Positions 1-4,848 of a DNA stretch of 5,904 nt are shown here, one piece after another. Positions within the stretch are counted from its first letter, which is position 1. Each line of letters starts with the position of its first letter. The position numbers and the translations under genes are program-made. The notes under the pieces are model-generated. The model was not told the origin of the DNA. It made no database searches and saw nothing but the letters and a program-made list of their open reading frames with translations. The DNA is from an uncultured Treponema sp. (GTDB lineage: Bacteria; Spirochaetota; Spirochaetia; Treponematales; Treponemataceae): the NCBI GenBank assembly GCA_946403565.1, contig CAMJAJ010000097.1, positions 1 to 5,904 of the forward strand, written 5' to 3'.

Positions 1-105
1 GATCTGAGCGACGACACCAGCTGGCTGCCGGACTTCCGCCGGACGCAGCCCTTCAGCAGTGCCCTGGCCAAACCGGTCTGGTGTTGGAAAGAAGCCTGTA
101 TATAG
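1..105 (+). CDS. C-terminal fragment, possibly of an NAD-dependent epimerase/dehydratase
   Basis: The window opens inside a gene. Frame 1 reads 34 residues to a TAG at 103-105. The codons have strongly GC-rich third positions, which supports this frame over the other two. The tail contains DDTSWLPDF, later a Phe-x2-Ala-Leu stretch, and ends near Trp-Lys-Glu. This loosely resembles the end of extended short-chain dehydrogenases (sugar-nucleotide epimerases), where a D-T-S/K-x-L segment precedes a closing helix with W-x-K. No Rossmann or YxxxK motif is in view, so the family call is a guess from a short tail. The transcript probably ends at the hairpin at 171-200. That a gene ends here is fairly sure; the product is not. 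Confidence 0.45.
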   Translation, partial: DLSDDTSWLPDFRRTQPFSSALAKPVWCWKEACI

Positions 106-124
106 GTCTGGCCCGGTACGGATC

Positions 125-155
125 CTCACGGCGGGTCGTGTCGCGCTGTCGTGAG
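125..155 (+). other. Inverted repeat / stem-loop
   Basis: CTCACG at 125-130 pairs with CGTGAG at 150-155. The stem can be extended inward with G-U pairs to about 10 bp, leaving an 11-nt loop. No T tract follows, so this is not an intrinsic terminator by itself. It lies 20 nt after the stop of the upstream partial gene and could stabilise that mRNA's 3' end or be an operator-like dyad. Function unknown. Confidence 0.3.
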
Positions 156-170
156 CCTGCGTTATGACCT

Positions 171-200
171 ATCGTGGGCCTGCGCTCCCAACGGTTTTTT
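171..200 (+). terminator. Probable rho-independent terminator of the upstream gene
   Basis: CGTGGG at 173-178 pairs with CCCAACG at 187-193, with A191 bulged. The loop is 8 nt, and U-G and A-U pairs can extend the base of the stem. A run of six T (195-200) follows at once. The stem is short (about 6 GC-rich pairs plus the extension), so strength may be modest. Its position, between the stop at 105 and a new promoter at 250, suits the end of the upstream transcript. Confidence 0.5.
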
Positions 201-249
201 ACGCTGCCTCATTGCTTTTTCCCATTCCCGCCCTCTCAAAAAACGGGGC

Positions 250-278
250 TTGCCCAGTCGTTTGAGATGCCCTATACT
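250..278 (+). promoter_or_regulatory. Sigma70-type promoter for the small exported protein
   Basis: TTGCCC at 250-255 (4 of 6 to TTGACA) and TATACT at 273-278 (5 of 6 to TATAAT) are separated by exactly 17 bp. The -10 box ends only 8 nt before the ATG at 287. A normal start site about 7 nt downstream would fall near 285, so the mRNA would have a leader of roughly 0-3 nt. The stretch 279-286 (GGAAAGGA) is purine-rich but abuts the ATG, too close for ordinary Shine-Dalgarno use. Confidence 0.55.
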
Positions 279-286
279 GGAAAGGA

Positions 287-673
287 ATGAGAAAACGGCT
301 TGCGTTCCTCACATCCGTATTCATCCTCGCCCTCGCCACGGCCGGCGCTCCGGCGCAGAGCTCCTTCGCCCTGTACTTCAACTCGGACAGGACGGGGATA
401 GGAACCGTCATAATCTACAATGAGACGTCGCTGCCCCTTTCCATCGGCGTGAACGGCGGCATGGACTGGTGGGGTGACGGCGGGGAAGGGGAGGCTTCCA
501 TCCTGGCCCCGGGCGACCTTGCGTCCCTGCGGACGGATTTCAGGACGGGCGACTGCATCATGATTGAGTCGGAAAGCGATAGCGTCTCGCTTGCCCTGTC
601 CAGCGACCGCGACAGCGTGTACGTGTACGCGAGCGACGGGCTGGACGAGGGGCGGGTCTTCAAGGAGAGATAG
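287..673 (+). CDS. Small exported protein of unknown function
   Basis: Encodes 128 residues. Residues 1-23 look like a Sec signal peptide: basic MRKR, a hydrophobic core (about 5-19), then A-P-A with likely cleavage after Ala23. There is no lipobox cysteine. The mature chain of about 105 residues is acidic, has one cysteine (Cys90), a Trp-Trp pair (61-62) in a Gly-rich stretch, and alternating hydrophobic/polar segments (for example 40-46, 90-94, 99-104 and 111-115) that suggest an all-beta domain. I do not recognise the family. The start is fixed by the signal peptide, although no properly spaced ribosome site precedes it; the -10 box at 273-278 suggests a near-leaderless mRNA. A terminator lies upstream and a repeat-bearing gap downstream, so the gene is probably monocistronic. 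Expected location is periplasm or cell surface. Confidence 0.75.
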   Translation: MRKRLAFLTSVFILALATAGAPAQSSFALYFNSDRTGIGTVIIYNETSLPLSIGVNGGMDWWGDGGEGEASILAPGDLASLRTDFRTGDCIMIESESDSVSLALSSDRDSVYVYASDGLDEGRVFKER

Positions 674-683
674 CCAAGCGGCC

Positions 684-743
684 TAAAGTCCAGTGGGTTA
701 AAGTCCAGCAGGCTAAAGTCCAGCAGGCTAAAGTTCTGCGGTC
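684..743 (+). repeat. Four tandem 15-bp repeats upstream of cheX
   Basis: Units begin at 684, 699, 714 and 729, each starting TAAAGT. Units 2 and 3 are identical (TAAAGTCCAGCAGGC). Unit 1 differs near its 3' end and unit 4 differs in the second half. The array starts 11 bp after the TAG of the small exported protein and ends about 27 bp before the proposed cheX -35 element. It could be a set of operator half-sites or a slippage-prone minisatellite. Its 15-bp period would put successive sites on alternating faces of the helix. Confidence 0.85.
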
Positions 744-769
744 TTTTGAAACTGGGGCAAATTTTTTAC

Positions 770-798
770 TGGAAATATCGGGGAATAGGGTGTAGACT
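770..798 (+). promoter_or_regulatory. Possible promoter of cheX
   Basis: TGGAAA at 770-775 (4 of 6 to TTGACA) and TAGACT at 793-798 (4 of 6 to TATAAT) are 17 bp apart. The -10-like box ends 8 nt before the ATG at 807, the same geometry as the promoter at 250-278. A better -35-like TTGAAA at 746-751 has no suitably spaced -10 partner. The elements are weak on their own; the repeated geometry is the main support. Confidence 0.35.
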
Positions 799-806
799 AG
801 AAGAAT

Positions 807-1271
807 ATGGACGTATCACTTTTGAATCCGTTTTTATCCTCGTGCCAGGACGCATTCGCCCAGATGTTCAACATAACCCCGCAGCACAAGGATCCCTATC
901 TGCTCCATCCCGGGACGCACCCTTGGGAAATATCCGGAGTCGTAGGTGTCTCCGGGGACGAGATAGGCATAGTCGCGTTCAGGCTGCACAAGCTCCTCGC
1001 AAGCAAGATGCTTGAGATTTCGGGCATCTCCGTGGATTCCGAAGAGGAGCGGGATGCGATGGAGAAGGACCTTGTCACGGAGTTCACCAACATCATAACC
1101 GGTAACGCGGTTTCCGCCATAACGAACAGGAACATAACGGTCTCCGCGCCGTTCGTGCTGTCGGGAGTCAACCATGAGATTTCCTGGCCCAAGAACACCA
1201 AGGTCATAGCCGTCCCCTTCATAACTCGCCAGGGCTCCTTCGAGGTGGACCTGTGCTTCAAGGACCGGTGA
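807..1271 (+). CDS. cheX: CheX-type chemotaxis phosphatase (CheY-P phosphatase)
   Basis: Encodes 154 residues, the usual CheX length. CheX proteins hydrolyse the aspartyl phosphate of CheY and so end the motor-switching signal; the protein is cytoplasmic. The opening Asn-Pro-Phe at 7-9 suits the family's first helix. The active-site helix carries the single E-x2-N motif (Glu92, Asn95) followed by I-I-T-G-N (to Asn100), where glutamate and asparagine act on the CheY phosphoryl group. One motif rather than two favours CheX over CheC or FliY. The start is set by the conserved N-terminus; AGAAGA at 799-804 is at best a weak, close ribosome site. No cheA, cheW, cheY or flagellar gene is in the window, so this copy stands alone, unlike the spirochaetal cheA-cheW-cheX-cheY cluster. 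Isoleucine is ATA in 9 of 13 codons. It converges with the minus-strand operon. Confidence 0.85.
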   Translation: MDVSLLNPFLSSCQDAFAQMFNITPQHKDPYLLHPGTHPWEISGVVGVSGDEIGIVAFRLHKLLASKMLEISGISVDSEEERDAMEKDLVTEFTNIITGNAVSAITNRNITVSAPFVLSGVNHEISWPKNTKVIAVPFITRQGSFEVDLCFKDR

Positions 1272-1279
1272 CTTGAGGG

Positions 1280-1323
1280 AAGCTCCGAAAATGTGCGCCG
1301 AGGGACTGCGCTGGCCGGAGCTT
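1280..1323. other. Inverted repeat in the convergent gap
   Basis: AAGCTCCG at 1280-1287 is perfectly complementary to CGGAGCTT at 1316-1323, with a 28-nt spacer. It lies between the cheX stop (1271) and the methyltransferase stop (1355), where a shared bidirectional terminator would be expected. Neither side has a T tract, so intrinsic termination is doubtful. A direct repeat CGCTGGCCGG (1309-1318 and 1332-1341) overlaps its right arm. Nothing else is visible in this 83-bp gap. Confidence 0.35.
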
Positions 1324-1354
1324 TGAAGCTACGCTGGCCGGGCCGAGCTGCCCT

Positions 1355-2842
1355 TTATCCTTCCTTCCTGCTTCCCAGCAGCCTGTCCAGCTCCTGCCCG
1401 ACGCCGAGGGCAGAAAGCAGGGCTGCCTCCCGCTCTTTTGAACGCCTGATTGCCCCCTGCCCATCGCCGCTTTCGATGTCCACCTCCCGCTTCTTGACCG
1501 CCCGCAGGAGGATGTTCTTGGGTGTGTGGCTCATGTCTATGAATTCCAGCACCTGCACTTGGTAACCTGCCTGCTCCAGCAGCTCGGCGCGGATTGCGTC
1601 GGTGGCGAGGGCGGCAAAGCGCTCCCGGATGAGCCCGTAGCGGGTCAGCGAGGCGAAGGGGCTGGCCAGCCCGCCGCCGCCCTGGGCAGGGCTGTCAGGT
1701 TCCGGCCCTCCTTGGGCAGGGGCACCACCGGTGGGCGGCATGCCGTCCTTTGCCTGCCCGCTGCCGATGGCGGGGACAATCTGCGGCAGGCCGTCCGCCT
1801 GCAGCTGCGAGTTCAGCTCGTGCTGGCAGCAGGGGACGGACAGGATGACCCTGGCCCCCTGCCGTATCGCCCAGTCCAGCGCGTAGTCGGTCGCCTTGTC
1901 GCAGGCATGGAGGGTTATCACCATGTCCGGCCGATGCGGGTCGCTGTAGTCGGCTATGTTCCCCACCTTGAACGTCAGGCCGCCGCAGCCGGATTCCTCG
2001 GCGAGCTTCTGGCAGTCTGCAATCACGTCCTCCTTCAGGTCTAGCCCGGTTATGGCAACGTCGAGGTGGCGCAGCCCGCTGAGCAGGTGGTGGACGGCGA
2101 AGGTCAGGTACGACTTGCCGCAGCCGAAGTCCACGACGCGGAGCGGACGCTGGGGCGAAAAGCCCCCTTCCGCCGCCGCCCCGTCCGCAAGCTCGTCCAG
2201 CACATCGTCGATGTACTCAAGGAAGCGGTTTATCTGCCGGAATTTGTCGTAACGCTGCGCCACGACCTTCCCTTCGCGCGTCATCACGCCGAGCCGCACC
2301 AGGAAGGGGACGCTCACGCCTTCTTCTATTATATACTTCTTTTTCCGGTCCGCGCCTGCCGCGAAGGAGGGGGCTTCCGGGGTCTTGACGGGGCGGCGGA
2401 AGGTCCGCGCCTCCCCGCGCTTGTTGGCCAGGGTGGTCAGCTCCTCCGCCTCCGTCCGCTCCACGACGGAGCGGAATGTCTTTCCGCTGTGCTCGCGTTT
2501 GAACGCCGCAAGCTCCTCCTCGGTGAAGGTCCTGCGGAATGACTGCCGCTCGGTGAAGAATTCCGCGTCGTAGACGGCTGCGGCTGCGGCGCAGGAGCGG
2601 GCCCCGGCTGCGGCGGCCCCCGTCCCCGATGTGGCGGAGTTCGCTCCGCCCGTGTCTGCCGTGCTGCTGTCTGTGTCTGTCTTGCTGCTGTCTGTGACCG
2701 CCCTGTTGCCGGCGGACGGCCTGCCGGCGGGAGCGGAGAGGGCCGCCCCGGGCCGCCTCCAGACGCGGACTTTCACGTAGGGCCTGTCCAGGCGTTCCGC
2801 CACGTTCTTGACGGGCTTGGAAAAAACGATAGAGAGTGTCAT
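1355..2842 (-). CDS. SAM-dependent methyltransferase, Methyltransf_32-like, with two low-complexity inserts
   Basis: Encodes 495 residues. Motif I (VVDFGCGKSYLTF) is at 236-248 with Asp238 and the glycine loop for S-adenosylmethionine; a second acidic strand GLDLKED is at 266-272. LHACDKATDYAL (311-322) and SVPCCQHELN (335-344) mark the Methyltransf_32 (METTL25/RRNAD1-like) family. K-Y-I-I-E-E-G (169-175), F-L-V-R-L-G-V-M (180-187) and Y-D-K-F-R-Q-I-N-R-F-L-E (198-209) match the conserved middle of bacterial members. The substrate of this bacterial group is not established as far as I know. Family blocks are split by two low-complexity inserts, about 31-90 and 349-396. The C-terminal tail after about 450 is charged. 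The ATG lies 2 nt after the TAG of the membrane glycosyltransferase with no clear Shine-Dalgarno, so translation is probably coupled. It is the last gene of the operon in view. A link to glycan synthesis is only positional. Confidence 0.85.
   Translation of the reverse strand: MTLSIVFSKPVKNVAERLDRPYVKVRVWRRPGAALSAPAGRPSAGNRAVTDSSKTDTDSSTADTGGANSATSGTGAAAAGARSCAAAAAVYDAEFFTERQSFRRTFTEEELAAFKREHSGKTFRSVVERTEAEELTTLANKRGEARTFRRPVKTPEAPSFAAGADRKKKYIIEEGVSVPFLVRLGVMTREGKVVAQRYDKFRQINRFLEYIDDVLDELADGAAAEGGFSPQRPLRVVDFGCGKSYLTFAVHHLLSGLRHLDVAITGLDLKEDVIADCQKLAEESGCGGLTFKVGNIADYSDPHRPDMVITLHACDKATDYALDWAIRQGARVILSVPCCQHELNSQLQADGLPQIVPAIGSGQAKDGMPPTGGAPAQGGPEPDSPAQGGGGLASPFASLTRYGLIRERFAALATDAIRAELLEQAGYQVQVLEFIDMSHTPKNILLRAVKKREVDIESGDGQGAIRRSKEREAALLSALGVGQELDRLLGSRKEG
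1683..1721 (-). repeat. 30-bp-period direct repeat in the methyltransferase middle insert
   Basis: TGGGCAGGG occurs at 1683-1691 and 1713-1721. The 30-bp period is in frame and gives two Pro-Ala-Gln-Gly-Gly copies 10 residues apart, in the Gly/Pro-rich segment after the conserved Pro-Cys-Cys motif. This is consistent with a past in-frame duplication that has since diverged. Confidence 0.6.
2662..2696 (-). repeat. 21-bp-period direct repeat in the methyltransferase N-terminal insert
   Basis: TGCTGCTGTCTGTG occurs at 2662-2675 and 2683-2696, a 14-bp exact match with a 21-bp period. On the coding strand it gives a 7-residue repeat (T-D-S-S-K-T-D then T-D-S-S-T-A-D, about residues 50-63). The frame is kept. 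It looks like a recent slippage or unequal-exchange duplication in a disordered insert. Confidence 0.7.
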
Positions 2843-2844
2843 GG

Positions 2845-4848
2845 CTATTCGCGCAGGGTGAGGCCCGGCTCCTTGAACAGTATGTAGTAGACGTTGCCGT
2901 CGGCGTAGATGGAATGGTAGCGGGTGTCCACGAGCAGGGGGTAGCGGCTGAAGCCTTCGTCCCAGTCGCTGAATTTGTCCGTCTCCGCCTGGAGGCCAAA
3001 GCCGAGGTCCTGCAGGTAGAAGATGACCGCATGGCCGCCCAGCTTTTCCAGCATCCGCGTCGTGAGCGGATAGGTCCGGGCAAGGTTCTTGACGATGAGC
3101 GTCGTGTCTATGTCGCTCAGGATATGGATATGGATGTCGTCCTGGTCCGCCGGCACGATGCGGGACAGGTCCTCCAGGAGGAGGGTCGTGCGGAACTCCG
3201 TGTATTTCTTCTGGGAGGCCTGGGCGTTTCCGTAGGCGAAGGCGAACACGAGGCTGCTGTAGGCCAGGACAAGGATGGCGGCCCGTCCGGCGACTGCAAG
3301 CGGCCCGGTGATGGCTTCCGGCCCTCTCTCGGCCGACGGAATCCTGTCGGCTGCCTGTGGCTCGGATGCGGCCGGTACCGTGTCGGGGTTAGCCCCCTTT
3401 GTCTCGGCTGCCTGCGGCTTCGTACCCCTGTTCCGGGCCAGCCAGCCCGCGACGCAGAGGGCGGGGAGGCTCAGCACCATGCCGAAGGGGAACATCGAAC
3501 GCGGTTCAAACAGTGGGCGGCCCATCACCAGGAAGGCTCCATACGAGAACACCGCGCTGAACGCGAGGAGCAGGAGGGCCACGCAGAGGGTCGGCAGCCC
3601 TTTCCGCCTGCTGGTCCGGCATGCCAGCACGACAAAGATGATCAGGAGGAGAAGGGCGGCTATCTTCATCGAGCTCCAGCCGAAGTCCCCCCAGATCTGC
3701 ATGAGGTAGGCCCGCGCGTTGGAGGGGAAGGCCCCTGCGTACGCGTTCTTGTCAACGTAGGACTCGTCCGTCGGCTGCACGTTGAACAGGGCAAAGAAGA
3801 CGGCGAGGGTCAGCGCGTAGCAGATGATGGCCGTTGCGATGAAGGCCGTCAGTTCCCGAGCGTTCTTTTCCTTCTGCGTCCACATGCGGAACACGCAGAA
3901 GGCGCAGACGACGATGTATATCCCCGAGGCCGCCTGGTAGGAAAGGCACATCAGGAAGAGGCAGGGGACGGACATGAGCGCGAAGGAGCGCAGCTTCCCG
4001 CTGAACAGGAAGGGGACGATGCAGAAGAAGACCGAGAGGGCCATGTAGGGCGCATCGTAGCGGTAGGACAGGTTCTCCAGGAAGTAGGGGAACAGGCCGA
4101 CCGGGATTGCCGCCAGGTACACGAGCGGGGAGAGCGGGCCGACCGGGCGGAGGGTTCCGTCCAGTCCGCTTTCGTCGACCGCATTGCCGCTTGTACCGCC
4201 TGCGTTGCTGGCCGGCCCGGCGCTGCCCTGGCGGGTCGCGAAGAGGCGGATCAGCATCACCGTCGAGACCGCCATCACGAGGAGGGCGAGCAGCTGGGTG
4301 AGCGGGGCTATGTCCATGATTTTGGGGCTTGTGTGAACGAACACCGAGAGGAAATGCGAGATGTAGCGGTAGAAGTTGCGCCAGGCCCGCGCCCCGGACA
4401 TGGCCCGGTACAGGTCGTCCGCGCCGCCGTAATAGTAGTTCGACCGGAAGATCGACAGCATGCCGAAGGTGTAGATGGCAAGGAGGACCAGCACCGGCCT
4501 GCGGTCGGCATAGAGGCTGCGGGCCTGTCCCCGCAGCTCCTGCCAGAGCTCCCGGCACATTGTCCGCCCCCGCTTTGTCGCGATGGCCAGGTAGGCCAGC
4601 AGGTTCAGGGCGAACACCAGGAAGGCGAGGGCGAAGAGCTGCTGCGACCAGTATGTCATGTTCAGCGCGCGGTGCATGTAGCGGGTTTCCATGAAATGCA
4701 CCAGCCCCTGCCGGACGGCGGGAACGAGGCCGGTTCCTGAGCAGAGGGCGACAATCAGGGTTGCTATGCCGTAGAGGGCCTTTCCCAGGCCGCCATGTTT
4801 CGGGCTAGCGGCCGGGGCGGCCGTCTTCTTGCTGTCCGAGCCGCTCAT
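2845..4848 (-). CDS. GtrII-type (Glucos_trans_II) polytopic membrane glycosyltransferase
   Basis: Encodes 667 residues with about eleven or twelve hydrophobic helices (roughly 25-44, 70-91, 118-135, 182-203, 239-256, 265-283, 287-302, 304-321, 333-354, 394-410, 418-441, 452-470 and 520-541; some may not span). YYGGADDLYRAMSGARAW (139-156), with Asp144-Asp145 after an early helix, then DIAPLTQLLALL (179-190) and LSYRYDAPYMALS (260-272), match the GtrII/Glucos_trans_II family. Such enzymes move sugars from a lipid-linked donor onto surface polysaccharide outside the cytoplasmic membrane. Residues 545-667 form a soluble C-terminal domain, probably extracytoplasmic. Shigella GtrII is shorter (about 490 residues). 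Loops near 205-236 and 473-517 are low-complexity. The start is the ATG at 4848, overlapping the TGA of the upstream glycosyltransferase (ATGA), with GAGGGGG 7 nt upstream. The frame stays open 103 codons further upstream, but that part is the shadow of the upstream gene. Donor and acceptor cannot be read from the sequence. Confidence 0.8.
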   Translation of the reverse strand: MSGSDSKKTAAPAASPKHGGLGKALYGIATLIVALCSGTGLVPAVRQGLVHFMETRYMHRALNMTYWSQQLFALAFLVFALNLLAYLAIATKRGRTMCRELWQELRGQARSLYADRRPVLVLLAIYTFGMLSIFRSNYYYGGADDLYRAMSGARAWRNFYRYISHFLSVFVHTSPKIMDIAPLTQLLALLVMAVSTVMLIRLFATRQGSAGPASNAGGTSGNAVDESGLDGTLRPVGPLSPLVYLAAIPVGLFPYFLENLSYRYDAPYMALSVFFCIVPFLFSGKLRSFALMSVPCLFLMCLSYQAASGIYIVVCAFCVFRMWTQKEKNARELTAFIATAIICYALTLAVFFALFNVQPTDESYVDKNAYAGAFPSNARAYLMQIWGDFGWSSMKIAALLLLIIFVVLACRTSRRKGLPTLCVALLLLAFSAVFSYGAFLVMGRPLFEPRSMFPFGMVLSLPALCVAGWLARNRGTKPQAAETKGANPDTVPAASEPQAADRIPSAERGPEAITGPLAVAGRAAILVLAYSSLVFAFAYGNAQASQKKYTEFRTTLLLEDLSRIVPADQDDIHIHILSDIDTTLIVKNLARTYPLTTRMLEKLGGHAVIFYLQDLGFGLQAETDKFSDWDEGFSRYPLLVDTRYHSIYADGNVYYILFKEPGLTLRE
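3347..3414 (-). repeat. 57-bp-period direct repeat in a GtrII-protein loop
   Basis: TCGGCTGCCTG occurs at 3347-3357 and 3404-3414. The 57-bp period equals 19 residues and gives Pro-Gln-Ala-Ala-Glu and Pro-Gln-Ala-Ala-Asp in the loop before the last membrane helix. The sequence between the copies is also Ala/Pro-rich. It may be the remnant of an in-frame duplication, or chance similarity within biased sequence. Confidence 0.5.

Noticed and set aside
151..423. A 90-codon plus-strand frame overlapping the signal-peptide gene
   Set aside because: It runs through the terminator and promoter region and has an Arg/Pro-rich product with no ribosome site.
684..760. A sigma28 (flagellar) promoter built on the TAAAGT repeats
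   Set aside because: No GCCGATAA-like -10 lies at the right distance from any unit.
674..1015. Stop read-through of the small exported protein into the 15-bp repeats, which would encode Leu-Lys-Ser-Ser-Gly/Arg repeats
   Set aside because: The frame after the TAG runs over the cheX start out of frame, is not conserved-looking, and has no recoding signal. The repeats are better treated as intergenic.
2217..3083. A 288-codon minus-strand frame across the methyltransferase/GtrII junction
   Set aside because: It is an Arg/Gly/Ser-rich shadow in a different frame of the two real genes, with no recognisable domain.
2836..4740. A 634-codon open frame on the plus strand, antisense to the GtrII-type gene
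   Set aside because: Its product is a charged mix of Glu, Arg, Gln, His and Gly with no domain, while the minus strand gives a coherent membrane protein with family motifs. Long antisense frames are common in GC-rich genes.
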